Part shown: piece after piece, positions 8,962 through 18,258 of the stretch | Numbering within the stretch: position 1 is the stretch's first letter | Layout: each line of letters starts with the position of its first letter | Assembly: GCA_017656305.1 (NCBI GenBank) | Contig: JACDOG010000006.1 | Coordinates: forward strand, 78,282-142,281 | Length of the DNA stretch: 64,000 nt | Direction: 5' to 3' | DNA from: Thermoanaerobacteraceae bacterium | GTDB taxonomy: Bacteria > Bacillota > JADQBR01 | The notes under the pieces: generated by a model | Databases searched by the model: none | What the model was told of the DNA's origin: nothing | The model's input: only the letters and a program-made list of their open reading frames with translations | Made by a program: the position numbers and the translations under genes

Positions 8962-9432
8962 TTGGACCTGCTACTGATAATATTTATTATAGCATTTATA
9001 GTATTTAAGTCCTTGGCGGAAAGCTGGCAACAGCAGCAGAAACGTGAGCGGCGCCGTCGGCTGCATCCCCTGGACCAGCAGCGGGAAACAGTTTTTAAGA
9101 AGCAGGCTGAACCTATAGGGCCAGAATCCAAAAAGCAACAACCAATTTTAATTCCGGAGGAGACCGAGGCCAAGCTGGCTGCAGAAAAGCCGTTTCAAAA
9201 GGAACCGTTTGCGCTGGAAAAGATTGGATTGTCTGAAGGCGCGTATATTGGGGAAGGAAAGATAATAGAACAGCCTAAAACAAAAGAGAGAAAAACTGTC
9301 ATCCAATTAGATAAGACAGATAAGCGCCCAGGCAAAGAAATATCAGTGGAGGATATCTTCCAGGAAGGCAATGTTTTAACTGCCTTTATATTATCCGAAA
9401 TATTGCAACCGCCCAGGGCTTTTAGAAAATAG
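8962..9432 (+). CDS. Hypothetical membrane-anchored protein
   Basis: 156 residues: a short N-terminal membrane helix (LLLIIFIIAFIVFKSL), then a highly charged, Gln/Lys/Glu-rich, probably unstructured cytoplasmic part, and a C-terminal segment SVEDIFQEGNVLTAFILSEIL. I recognise no domain. Start is TTG 8962 with AGGAGTAGGGGG upstream, 11 bp after floA, and a strong terminator follows. This places it as third gene of the nfeD-floA operon, so a role in membrane microdomains is possible but only inferred. Confidence 0.75.
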   Translation: MDLLLIIFIIAFIVFKSLAESWQQQQKRERRRRLHPLDQQRETVFKKQAEPIGPESKKQQPILIPEETEAKLAAEKPFQKEPFALEKIGLSEGAYIGEGKIIEQPKTKERKTVIQLDKTDKRPGKEISVEDIFQEGNVLTAFILSEILQPPRAFRK

Positions 9433-9455
9433 CATACCACGGATAAAAGTAAAGC

Positions 9456-9508
9456 AATTAGGATAGTCTTCATAGGATTTTTATGAGGTACTATCCTAAT
9501 TTTTTTTA
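9456..9508 (+). terminator. Terminator of the nfeD-floA operon
   Basis: AATTAGGATAGT (9456-9467) pairs with ACTATCCTAATT (9490-9501), with additional CTTCAT/ATGAGG pairing inside, followed by a run of T. Confidence 0.88.
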
Positions 9509-9592
9509 CAATCAGGAAGTTTGGTATTCTCCTTTTTGGGAGTAGAGGTGCTTATCCTTTTTTAGTTGAATTTTGCTCCTGAATGGATGATG

Positions 9593-9701
9593 GTTTACCT
9601 GCTACTACTCAGGCCTGCTTACCGGTAAACGGTGGCGGCTTTCTTCGCTATTTCGAAGCTTGATTTCAGGTAATTGGACCTCGGGGAATGAGGTCTTTTT
9701 T
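9593..9701 (+). promoter_or_regulatory. Attenuator-like leader upstream of yqfC
   Basis: GTTTACC (9593-9599) pairs with GGTAAAC (9624-9630), enclosing CCTG/CAGG. CTTCG/CGAAG forms a second small hairpin, and a classic terminator GACCTC (9677-9682)/GAGGTC (9690-9695) with a T6 tail ends the leader 89 bp before yqfC. The order stem, stem, terminator resembles a cis-acting RNA, but no known class is recognised. It could instead be the end of an independent small RNA. Confidence 0.4.
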
Positions 9702-9789
9702 CATGTTTAGTATCCCGCACGTCGGCTTGTCATGAAAGCTTCAGCCTGTGCATAAATATTGTTATTAAGCATGGAGAGGGGGTAGAGTA

Positions 9790-10092
9790 GTGGCAAACAG
9801 AATCAAGCAGCGGTTAAACGCCGGTAAAAATAAATTGAAATATAACTTTGCTCATATGCTGGAGCTACCCAAGGAAGTGATACTGGACTTGCCCAAAATC
9901 ACCCTGGTGGGAACGCTGCAGCTGCAGCTGGAGAACCACCGGGGAATTATAGAATTCAGTGAAGAACAGGTGCGCATCAACACCAAGGAGGGTGTTTTGG
10001 TGATTACCGGAGAGCAGTTTTTTTTGCGTAATATCACGGAACAGGAAATTGTCCTGGATGGAAAAATAAAAGCTCTATCCTATCAGAAGTAG
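9790..10092 (+). CDS. yqfC: Sporulation protein YqfC
   Basis: 100-residue member of the YabP/YqfC family, a small sporulation protein made in the mother cell under SigE in Bacillus. Features are the conserved ELPKEVILDLPKITLVG segment, the LENHRGIIEFSEEQVRINT strand region and the C-terminal GEQFFLRNITEQEIVLDGKI. GTG start with GGAGAGGGGG upstream. It is followed 13 bp later by yqfD, the invariant partner in spore formers. Its presence indicates an endospore-forming lineage. Confidence 0.93.
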   Translation: MANRIKQRLNAGKNKLKYNFAHMLELPKEVILDLPKITLVGTLQLQLENHRGIIEFSEEQVRINTKEGVLVITGEQFFLRNITEQEIVLDGKIKALSYQK

Positions 10093-10105
10093 GGGGTAGC
10101 CGCTG

Positions 10106-11356
10106 GTGCTGATAAGAAAACTGTGGGCGTACTTTTGGGGATACGTGGTAATCCTGGTTGAGGGCCGCTGGTTGGAGCGATTTCTCAATTTGGCCCTGAC
10201 AAGAAATATACTGTTTTGGGATGTTGCCTACAAGGGTAAAAACAGGTTACTGATGAAGGTCACTGTCAACGGTTTTATACCGCTGCGGCATGTTGCCCGG
10301 AAGACCGGCAGCCGCATGCGTATCCAGAGTAAACACGGCCTGCCCTTTTTGTGGATGAAAGTGAAAAAGCGCAAAATGCTGGCGGCAGGGCTGATTTTCT
10401 TTGTGGTGGCAATTTATTTTTTTTCTTCATTTGTCTGGTTTGTGGAACTGGTCCCCAAAGAAGAACTCAAGTATCTCACTGAAGAACGGATTATGGAGGA
10501 AATTTGTGCCTTGGGCTTGCGGCCGGGCGTGCCCCGGTGGAATGTGGACCTGCGGACAATGGAAAAAGAACTGGCAGTTCGCCTGCCTGAGCTGTCATGG
10601 GTGGGAATAACGCTGCAGGGCACCAAAGCTCAGGTAGAAGTTGTGGAGAAAACGCTCCCGCCGGACGACAAGGACGAAAAGACTCCTGCCCATGTCGTGG
10701 CGGCAAAGGATGGTATTATTGACGAGATACTGGTTATTGCCGGTGAAGGCCGGGTAGAGGAAGGAGATGCGGTAACGGCGGGGCAGGTGCTGATTTCGGG
10801 AATTATCTACCCCCGGCAGGCGGAAGATACGGACCAGGACCGGCAGCAGGAACAGGAGACACGATTGCAGCAGCCCCGGTACGTACATGCCGAGGGTGTG
10901 GTAAAAGCGCGGGTATGGTACCAGGCAGTAGGAGAAGCGGATATAGTGGAAAGAGGCCGGCGCAGGACCGGTGCCAGGGTGCACCGCATAAGTATCAAAC
11001 TTGGCAACAAGGAAATAATCATAAGAGGACCCAAAAATTCTCCCTACGAGTATTATGAAGTGGTGCGGCAGGTGAAAAACCTCCCCCAGTGGAGGAATTT
11101 CCGGCTGCCTGTCGAAGTTATTACTAGTACTTACCATGAAGTGGAAAAGTACCGGGTAAACAGGGGTGTCAAGGGGGCGGAACAGCTGGCAGTCAGGAGA
11201 GCCAGCGAAAAAATTAAGAAACAGCTGCCCGCTGAAGCCAAGGTGCTGAGCAAACGCGTGGAGAGACTTGATGAGGGCAGTAAGCGTACCGTGAAAATGC
11301 GTGTCATCTATGAAATACAAGAGGACATCGGCAAAACCATGCTGCTGCAGGAATAG
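10106..11356 (+). CDS. yqfD: Sporulation protein YqfD
   Basis: 416-residue sporulation protein with one membrane helix near residues 90-110 (MLAAGLIFFVVAIYFFSSFVWF). The N-terminal region is cytoplasmic (IPLRHVARKTGSRMRIQSKHG) and the large C-terminal part is predicted to be outside. Family hallmarks ELSWVGITLQGTKAQVEVVEK and AAKDGIIDEILVIAGEGRVEEGDAV are present. Precise biochemical role is unknown; loss impairs sporulation in Bacillus. It forms an operon with yqfC, separated by 13 bp, from a GTG start. Confidence 0.93.
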   Translation: MLIRKLWAYFWGYVVILVEGRWLERFLNLALTRNILFWDVAYKGKNRLLMKVTVNGFIPLRHVARKTGSRMRIQSKHGLPFLWMKVKKRKMLAAGLIFFVVAIYFFSSFVWFVELVPKEELKYLTEERIMEEICALGLRPGVPRWNVDLRTMEKELAVRLPELSWVGITLQGTKAQVEVVEKTLPPDDKDEKTPAHVVAAKDGIIDEILVIAGEGRVEEGDAVTAGQVLISGIIYPRQAEDTDQDRQQEQETRLQQPRYVHAEGVVKARVWYQAVGEADIVERGRRRTGARVHRISIKLGNKEIIIRGPKNSPYEYYEVVRQVKNLPQWRNFRLPVEVITSTYHEVEKYRVNRGVKGAEQLAVRRASEKIKKQLPAEAKVLSKRVERLDEGSKRTVKMRVIYEIQEDIGKTMLLQE

Positions 11357-11383
11357 GAAAGTACTGGTAACAGTGGTTTACTA

Positions 11384-11412
11384 TTGAGAAGATTACCCTA
11401 TGAGGATATAAT
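11384..11412 (+). promoter_or_regulatory. Sigma-A promoter for phoH
   Basis: TTGAGA (11384-11389), 17-bp spacer, TATAAT (11407-11412). A second TATAAT occurs about 15 bp downstream, so two start points are possible before the ribosome-binding site CTGGAGG at 11468-11474. Confidence 0.7.
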
Positions 11413-11481
11413 ATATGAAGGTATAATATATGTCGTTGCAGATGATTTTATATATTGAGGTTAAAGACTGGAGGTTTTTGC

Positions 11482-12477
11482 TTGGCAGATTTGCAGCAAG
11501 TCAAACTGACCATTGATGATAATTCCACTGCGGCAAAACTGTTTGGAAAATATGATGAAAATCTCAAGGTTATTGAGGAAAACTGTGAAGCCAAGATAGT
11601 GGCACGGGGTAATGAAATTTTGATTACCGGCACCCCGGAAATGGTGGATAATGCTGTTGCCCTGTTTGGCCAACTGATAAAAATCGTGGAAAGTGGGACA
11701 TTGATAGACGTGGGGACTATCAACTATATGGCAAAAATGCTGCAGAAAACAAAAGAGGGGAAGCAGCCCCAATTGCAACAGAAAGGCAAACGTGTGGAAC
11801 TGGCAGATACCCTGTCCGAGATTATTTACGTCACTTCCAGGGGCAAGCAGATTAAACCCAAGACTGCCGGGCAGAAGGATTATATAACCGCAATCAAGAG
11901 CCATGACATCGTATTTGGCATTGGGCCGGCAGGTACGGGGAAAACTTATCTGGCAGTAGTGATGGCTGTCAGAGCGTTGCGCAATAAAGAGGTACAGCGC
12001 ATTATCCTGGCCCGGCCGGCGGTGGAGGCCGGGGAAAAACTGGGCTTTCTGCCCGGTGACCTGCAGGAAAAGGTAAATCCTTACCTGCGGCCGCTGTATG
12101 ACGGCTTGTACGATGTTTTGGGCCGGGAAATTGCCCAAAAGTACATGGAGAAAAATATCATAGAGATAGCTCCGCTGGCATACATGCGGGGACGGACGCT
12201 GGAAGATTCGTTTATCATTTTGGATGAGGCGCAGAATACCACTTCTGAACAGATGAAAATGTTTTTGACCCGTATTGGTACAGGCTCCAAAGTGGTGATT
12301 ACCGGCGATATCACCCAGATTGATTTGCCCAAGGGTGCTTATTCCGGGCTGGTTGAAGCACAAAATGTCCTGTCCGGTGTTGAAGGGATAGCGTTTCACT
12401 ATTTAACAGAAGTTGATGTTGTGCGCCACCCCTTAGTGCAGAAAATCATTCAGGCTTATGCGGAGAAGCAAAGATAG
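11482..12477 (+). CDS. phoH: PhoH family ATPase (PhoH-like/YbeZ)
   Basis: Cytosolic P-loop ATPase of the PhoH/YbeZ family, associated with the YbeY endoribonuclease encoded two genes downstream. An N-terminal KH-like region is followed by Walker A GPAGTGKT near residue 147 and Walker B-like FIILDEAQNTT. The PhoH signature ILARPAVEAGEKLGFLPGDL is present, as is ITGDITQIDLP. I chose TTG 11482 because CTGGAGG lies 7 nt before it; TTG 11455 in the same frame has no site. The result is 331 aa, normal for the family. Confidence 0.95.
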   Translation: MADLQQVKLTIDDNSTAAKLFGKYDENLKVIEENCEAKIVARGNEILITGTPEMVDNAVALFGQLIKIVESGTLIDVGTINYMAKMLQKTKEGKQPQLQQKGKRVELADTLSEIIYVTSRGKQIKPKTAGQKDYITAIKSHDIVFGIGPAGTGKTYLAVVMAVRALRNKEVQRIILARPAVEAGEKLGFLPGDLQEKVNPYLRPLYDGLYDVLGREIAQKYMEKNIIEIAPLAYMRGRTLEDSFIILDEAQNTTSEQMKMFLTRIGTGSKVVITGDITQIDLPKGAYSGLVEAQNVLSGVEGIAFHYLTEVDVVRHPLVQKIIQAYAEKQR

Positions 12478-12489
12478 GGGAGAATATTT

Positions 12490-14673
12490 ATGGTACGGTG
12501 GAAATTTTGGAAAAAAAACTTTCTTTTTCCTATGATCAGACTGTATCGCCACATTACTGCCCGCCGGGTAATTTGGGGGGCTGTATTTTTTATATTAACC
12601 GCTTTAATTTTAGGTATCAATTATGTACCGGAGAAGGTTTCTCTGGAAGAGGGACAACCCAGTCCCAAAAACTTTATTGCTCCGAAAAGCATAGTCTTCC
12701 AAAGCCAGGTGCTGACTGAAAAAGCCCGGGAAGAGGCGGCTGATCAGGTTACGCGTGATTACCGGGTGGATAAGACGGTGCTGGAAGAAATAGATGCAAC
12801 CATCGATGAGGTGTTTAACAATCTCATCCGGGCCAAAAGGGAAACTCTTCAGGAAGGGGCTGCGGCTGTTCCGCGCCAGAAATTGCAGGCCGTCATGGGT
12901 TTCGAGATTAGTGACCAAATTGCCCGGGCAGTAAACGAGAATTCTGAAGATACCCTGGAGGAAGTAGCCGGCAAGTTGAAGTCCATTGTTCATCGCTACA
13001 TGGCGGACGGCATCCAGCAGGAAGCCATACCCGCTACCAGAGATAAAATCATGCAGGCAGTTCACGAGCTGTCCATTGACAAAAACCTGCAGGTGCTGGC
13101 TGCTGCCATAGTGGAGCATTTGGAACTACGGGCAAACCTGATTTACGACCATGAATCCACTATGAAGAAACGGGCTGAAGCACGCAAGAACGTGGCTCCC
13201 GTGGTGGTAACCATCAGGAAAAACCAAAAGATTGTCGGTAAGGGAGACATTGTGAAGGCAGAGGATATCGAGGCGTTACAGCACCTTGGACTGCTGCGCA
13301 CCAAGTCGCCTTATTCCAGCCTGGCCGGGCTGATGCTGTTCATCCTTGTAATTTACGGTCTGGTGGGAATTTACCTGTTTATCTACCGGCGGGAAATATA
13401 TGATACTGACCGTTACTTTAACCTGCTCGGCTTATTAATTGTGACGGTTCTGTTAATTGGCCGGGCAGTGACTTCCATTTCCATTACCGATCGGGCGGAA
13501 ATAGCTGTCCTGGTGGGTTACCTGGTACCGGTTGCAGCCGGTTCCATGCTAATTTCCATCCTGCTGGATAATAAGTTAGCCATTTTTATCACCGTTGTCA
13601 TGAGCATCTTTGTCGGTATGATTATCGGCGGTGAAATGCAGTATGCCGTGGTGGCTTTCATTGGCGGTATTGTCAGCGTGTTCAGTGTTTCGAAACTCAG
13701 CCAGCGCAGTGACCTGGCCAAGGCAAGCATCTATATTATGATTGCCAACGTGCTGGCCATTATCAGTTTTGGCTTGATCAATAAGAGTTCTGTTCTGGCC
13801 CTTTCAGTGGGCAGTGCCCTGGGAGCGGCCAATGGCATCCTGTCATCAGTGCTGACCATCGGTTTGCTGCCCTTTTTGGAGTCTGTCTTTGGCATTACCA
13901 CGTCGGTACGCTTGTTGGAGCTGTCCAACCCCAATCACCCGCTGCTGAAGAGACTGCTACTGGAAGCGCCCGGCACCTACCACCATGCCATCCTGGTGGG
14001 TAATATGGCCGAGGCAGCAGCCGATGCAGTTGGTGCGGACAGCCTGCTGGCCCGAGTGGGGGCATATTATCACGATATCGGTAAGCTAAAACGACCGTAT
14101 TTCTTTATCGAAAACCAGCTGACACCGGACAACCCGCATGACAAGCTGGCGCCTACGCTGAGTACGCTGATCATCACCTCCCATATCAAGGACGGTGTGG
14201 AACTGGCCCAGCAGTACGGATTGCCCGATGTAATTCGCGACATTATTGAGCAGCATCACGGAACCAGCTTGATAACTTATTTCTACCATAAAGCTTGTAA
14301 GGATTGTGAAGGAGAGGAAGAAAATACCGTTAGCCAGGAGGACTTTCGTTACGAGACGCCTAAGCCCAAGACCAAGGAAGCTGCCATAGTAATGCTGGCT
14401 GACAGCGTTGAGGCGGGAGTTCGGGCAATGCAGAAGCCGAATCCCGGCAGGATAGAAGGATTTGTACGCAAGGTAATCAAGGAGAAACTGGAAGACGGTC
14501 AGCTTGAAGAATGTGACCTAACCTTTAGGGAATTGGATATCATTGCCCATTCTTTTGTGCAGATTCTTAATGGAATTTTTCACTCGCGAGTAGAATACCC
14601 TGATAGTGTACTCAAGGAGATGGAAAGGAGAAATTCCAAGGATGGAGGTCAGCATTCACAATCAGCAGGATAA
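12490..14673 (+). CDS. pgpH: 7TM-HD cyclic-di-AMP phosphodiesterase PgpH (YqfF)
   Basis: 727-residue membrane phosphodiesterase expected to hydrolyse c-di-AMP to pApA. The N terminus has one helix and a large extracellular 7TMR-HDED domain (residues ~60-275), followed by a seven-helix membrane block (~280-465). The cytoplasmic HD domain shows the metal ligands HH in YHHAILVGN near residue 497 and HD in YYHDIGKLKRPYF near residue 527, then HHGTSLITYFYHKA. Start ATG has AGGGGAG upstream. It overlaps ybeY by 32 bp, giving tight coupling in the phoH-pgpH-ybeY cluster. Confidence 0.95.
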   Translation: MVRWKFWKKNFLFPMIRLYRHITARRVIWGAVFFILTALILGINYVPEKVSLEEGQPSPKNFIAPKSIVFQSQVLTEKAREEAADQVTRDYRVDKTVLEEIDATIDEVFNNLIRAKRETLQEGAAAVPRQKLQAVMGFEISDQIARAVNENSEDTLEEVAGKLKSIVHRYMADGIQQEAIPATRDKIMQAVHELSIDKNLQVLAAAIVEHLELRANLIYDHESTMKKRAEARKNVAPVVVTIRKNQKIVGKGDIVKAEDIEALQHLGLLRTKSPYSSLAGLMLFILVIYGLVGIYLFIYRREIYDTDRYFNLLGLLIVTVLLIGRAVTSISITDRAEIAVLVGYLVPVAAGSMLISILLDNKLAIFITVVMSIFVGMIIGGEMQYAVVAFIGGIVSVFSVSKLSQRSDLAKASIYIMIANVLAIISFGLINKSSVLALSVGSALGAANGILSSVLTIGLLPFLESVFGITTSVRLLELSNPNHPLLKRLLLEAPGTYHHAILVGNMAEAAADAVGADSLLARVGAYYHDIGKLKRPYFFIENQLTPDNPHDKLAPTLSTLIITSHIKDGVELAQQYGLPDVIRDIIEQHHGTSLITYFYHKACKDCEGEEENTVSQEDFRYETPKPKTKEAAIVMLADSVEAGVRAMQKPNPGRIEGFVRKVIKEKLEDGQLEECDLTFRELDIIAHSFVQILNGIFHSRVEYPDSVLKEMERRNSKDGGQHSQSAG

Positions 14674-15109
14674 GATTGTCTGGCAGGACAGGTGGCAGGA
14701 CTTGCTGGAGCGAGTAGCCCGGCAGGTGGCAGAACAGGAGCAGCTGGATCCCCGGGCGGAACTCAGTATAATTCTGGTGGATAATGAAATTATTAAAGAT
14801 ATAAACAGCAGGTATCGCGGTATTGATGCACCGACGGATGTAATTTCCTTTGCCCTCAATGATCAGTCGGAAGAAGAGGTGCCCCTGCATCCCGGTGCCG
14901 ACTGGATGCTGGGGGACATTTATATATCTGTGGAAAAGGCAAGGGAACAGTCCGAGGAATACGGGCATAGCTTTGAGAGAGAACTGGCCTTTTTAGCGGT
15001 TCACGGCATATTACACCTGCTGGGATATAACCATGATACGGAACAAAAGAGAAAGGGAATGCGTCTAAAAGAAGAAGGTGTCCTTGCGGCCTTAAACCTG
15101 GTGAGGTAG
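14642..15109 (+). CDS. ybeY: Endoribonuclease YbeY
   Basis: Zinc-dependent endoribonuclease required for 16S rRNA 3'-end maturation and ribosome quality control. The 155-residue protein carries the H3xH5xH zinc motif in HGILHLLGYNHD near residue 119. The family signature SRYRGIDAPTDVISF comes earlier. ATG 14642 gives the usual MEVSIHNQQ-type start; the in-frame ATG at 14606 lies deep inside pgpH. AAAGGAG is about 11 nt upstream. The dgkA start lies within 10 bp of its stop. Confidence 0.95.
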   Translation: MEVSIHNQQDKIVWQDRWQDLLERVARQVAEQEQLDPRAELSIILVDNEIIKDINSRYRGIDAPTDVISFALNDQSEEEVPLHPGADWMLGDIYISVEKAREQSEEYGHSFERELAFLAVHGILHLLGYNHDTEQKRKGMRLKEEGVLAALNLVR

Positions 15110-15117
15110 TGATAGTG

Positions 15118-15504
15118 ATGAAACACAAGGGACGCCGCCCCTTTGGGCTCAGTTTTCGGGATGCCTGGGCGGGAATCAGGCATGCGGTAAAGACGGAACG
15201 GAACATGCGCATTCACGTGGTGGCAGCCGTTTGTGTGCTGGCAGCTGCCTGCCTGCTGGACATTTCACGCGGTGAATGGTTGGTCTTGCTGCTGACCATC
15301 AGCCTGGTGCTGGTGGCGGAGCTGCTGAATACGGCAATTGAGGCGGCAGTGGACCTGTACACCTCCAGCTATCACCCGCTGGCCGAAATCGCCAAAAATA
15401 CGGCTGCTGGTGCGGTGCTGCTGGTGGCTGTCAATGCGGTAGTCGTAGGTGGCCTGATTTTTTATGATAAAATAGTGTTGATACTAAAGCGTCTGTTTTT
15501 TTAG
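15118..15504 (+). CDS. dgkA: Diacylglycerol/undecaprenol kinase DgkA
   Basis: Small integral membrane kinase; the Gram-positive versions phosphorylate undecaprenol to recycle the cell-wall lipid carrier. About 128 residues form three membrane helices. The family signature LVLVAELLNTAIEAAVDL sits in the second, and KTERNMRIHVVAA comes at the first membrane entry. ATG 15118 is preferred over GTG 15109, which overlaps the ybeY stop. The ybeY-dgkA-cdd-era order is that of Bacillus, except that two extra genes are inserted between dgkA and cdd here. Confidence 0.93.
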   Translation: MKHKGRRPFGLSFRDAWAGIRHAVKTERNMRIHVVAAVCVLAAACLLDISRGEWLVLLLTISLVLVAELLNTAIEAAVDLYTSSYHPLAEIAKNTAAGAVLLVAVNAVVVGGLIFYDKIVLILKRLFF

Positions 15505-15568
15505 TAACCGGTACTGCAGTGCTTACGTTTTTGTTTCGGCTTTTGTTTAGGAAGTGAGGTGGCTCTTT

Positions 15569-16609
15569 GTGCGCAGACAAACCGTATCAAGTAATATACT
15601 CCCTGTGGCGCTGCTGCTGATGCTGGTAGTGCTGCTGTTCAATTCGGTACTTTTGGCCAGAACGGCAGGTTATATTCAGTTTCCTGGGGAAATGAGCCGC
15701 CTGGAGGTGGCACGCCAGGGAGCCAACATACTGGTACAGTACTGCGAACAGCAGGCAGCCGAGGCCGGAGTGCTGAACAATTCGGCGGTTAGAGATATTT
15801 TGGCCCAGTTTAAGTTTGAAATAGACCGGGCAAATACTCCCGAGGACATAGCCAAACTGGAGACCAAGTACAGCAGAAATGTCCATGACGTGATTCAAAG
15901 GGAACAGGATGCCAAGCGCCGGGAAACGGTTTTGGCCCTGTTAAGCCAGGATCCTGGACTATCTCAGTTTCAAGGAAAAACCACCATCAGTATTTATTCT
16001 GGGGATGATGGGGAGGTAATCATAGACGACCCCACTGGACGTTTAAGCAGCAAGACCGTTGAGCAAATTAAGAGCCACCCGCTGTTAAAGGGGACCTGGC
16101 CCATGATTGAATTTGAAGTCAATAACGGCAAGGTTTCTCTGATCACGGCACGGTCGCTGTTGGACCGGTTGAAAATGCGTGAAGATGAAGTGGCTAACTT
16201 GCGCAACAAGCTGCAGGAGGTTAATGTCAAGGCCGGTTTTGCCGAAATGTCAGGCTCGGGAATTATTATTGAACTGTATGATTCCCAGGACGGCTACAGT
16301 TCGGTGGATATTGTGCACGACCGGGACGTTCGGGACGTGGTGAACGAGTTGTTTTCCGCTGGTGCTTCCGGTGTGGCCGTAGGCAATCAGCGGTTGATAG
16401 CTACTTCTTCCATCCGCTGCGCCGGTCCCATCATTCTGGTGAACCAGCAGCCAATTGCCGTTAATCCCATAGTGATTAAGGCGGTTGGTGATCCCAAAGT
16501 ATTGGCCAGCAGTTTGGACATCATTCGCAAGGAGCTTGAAGAGTTCGGCATTCAGTTTATTATCACGCCCAGTGAGGAGGTTGTGCTGCCGCCTTATAAG
16601 GAAAAGTAG
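15569..16609 (+). CDS. DUF881 family protein
   Basis: 346-residue protein with an N-terminal membrane helix (residues ~9-28), a helical/coiled region to about residue 225 and a C-terminal DUF881 domain. Domain marks are GSGIIIELYDSQ, VRDVVNELFSAGASGVAVGNQRL and the closing IQFIITPSEEVVLPPY. DUF881 proteins face the outside and often cluster with division or sporulation genes; no enzymatic role is established. GTG 15569 is chosen for spacing to GAGGTGG; GTG 15554 lies inside that site. Confidence 0.85.
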   Translation: MRRQTVSSNILPVALLLMLVVLLFNSVLLARTAGYIQFPGEMSRLEVARQGANILVQYCEQQAAEAGVLNNSAVRDILAQFKFEIDRANTPEDIAKLETKYSRNVHDVIQREQDAKRRETVLALLSQDPGLSQFQGKTTISIYSGDDGEVIIDDPTGRLSSKTVEQIKSHPLLKGTWPMIEFEVNNGKVSLITARSLLDRLKMREDEVANLRNKLQEVNVKAGFAEMSGSGIIIELYDSQDGYSSVDIVHDRDVRDVVNELFSAGASGVAVGNQRLIATSSIRCAGPIILVNQQPIAVNPIVIKAVGDPKVLASSLDIIRKELEEFGIQFIITPSEEVVLPPYKEK

Positions 16610-16669
16610 CAGGGCTGGTGGTAGCGGGAGCAGCTCAATGATGTACAGCCATCATGGGGGGATGGAAAT

Positions 16670-17785
16670 ATGAAAAACTGGTTCAGGAGAAATGCATTAT
16701 ATGTAATATTATTTGCAGTGGCCATTTTCGCGGGTTTTGGTACCTATTATTACATCAGCAGTACCCTGGAGGAACAGGTGCCGCCTGTGGGAATTAACCA
16801 GGATGAGGAGGAAAAGATAACCGATGTAACTGACGGTTCTCCGGCCGGGTCGGAGGAAAAGGAGAAGAAAGAAACGGAAGAAGCGGAAGTTTCTACACTG
16901 CGCTGTCCCATTGACGGTGCCGTGCTGGAGGAACTGCCGCAGCACCGTCCCCTGGCTGTCATGATCGGCAACTCGGTTGATGCCCGGCCGGTTGTGGGTG
17001 TTTCAGAAGCGGATTTGGTCTACGAGGCACTGGTGGAAGGAGGTATTACCCGTCTGATGGCGGTTTATTATCACGGTGAGGCGGGTAAAATTGGTTCTAT
17101 CCGCAGTGCGCGACCTTATTTCGTCACACTGGCCCAGGATACGGGTGCCGTTTATGTTCACGTGGGACAAAGCCCGCAGGCAGAGGCTTTCTTTAAAAAA
17201 TACAATATTGACCACCTGAATGAAATTCCTATTACTGAAGGGTTTTGGCGGACCAAAGACCGGGTGCCGCCTCATAATCTGTTCAGCAGTACGGATAACC
17301 TGCACCGACTGGCGGAAAAATTTGATATGGACTGGACGGTACAGGTGGCGGGATTGCCCCTGGAAACGGAAAAACCGGTCATTACCGATGACCTGAGACA
17401 AAGTCCGGAGATTATTATCTATTACCCGCAGCAGTACAGCCAGGTGAAATATGTCTACCGGAAGGACACCGGGGATTACTTGAGATACATGGGTGGTAAG
17501 CCCTACATTGACGGCAGTACCAATTTGCAGATCAGAGCGAAGAATATTGTCGTGCAGTATGTAGATACTAAAGTTATTGACGGTGAAGGACGCCTGTCCA
17601 TGAAGGTAATAGGCAGCGGTGATGCCCTGGTCTTTAGGGACGGCATTGCCTATGAAGCCAGGTGGGAAAAGACCGGTCTGCACGAGCCCACGAAATTTAC
17701 TACCGTTAACGGGGAAGAAATAAAATTTGCACCGGGACAGACCTGGATTCAACTGGTACCCACGGGTACCAGGGTAGACTACTAG
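16670..17785 (+). CDS. DUF3048 (YerB-like) membrane-anchored protein
   Basis: 371-residue exported protein. It has an N-terminal hydrophobic helix (ALYVILFAVAIFAGFGTYYY) without a lipobox, a Glu/Lys-rich linker (residues ~40-75), then the DUF3048 N-terminal domain (HRPLAVMIGNSVDARPVVG, GGITRLMAVYY, IGSIRSARPYFV) and C-terminal domain ending QTWIQLVPTG. Bacillus YerB is a lipoprotein of the same family with unknown function; this one is anchored by a helix instead. It sits between the DUF881 gene and cdd. Confidence 0.85.
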   Translation: MKNWFRRNALYVILFAVAIFAGFGTYYYISSTLEEQVPPVGINQDEEEKITDVTDGSPAGSEEKEKKETEEAEVSTLRCPIDGAVLEELPQHRPLAVMIGNSVDARPVVGVSEADLVYEALVEGGITRLMAVYYHGEAGKIGSIRSARPYFVTLAQDTGAVYVHVGQSPQAEAFFKKYNIDHLNEIPITEGFWRTKDRVPPHNLFSSTDNLHRLAEKFDMDWTVQVAGLPLETEKPVITDDLRQSPEIIIYYPQQYSQVKYVYRKDTGDYLRYMGGKPYIDGSTNLQIRAKNIVVQYVDTKVIDGEGRLSMKVIGSGDALVFRDGIAYEARWEKTGLHEPTKFTTVNGEEIKFAPGQTWIQLVPTGTRVDY

Positions 17786-17803
17786 TAAACCGGTAGACTA
17801 TGA

Positions 17804-18199
<396 letters not shown>

Positions 18200-18258
18200 T
18201 TTGAGTGGCTTGTGGAAAAAAATGTGTGCAGGGAAACGCGTAACAGGGGGTGTTCAGT

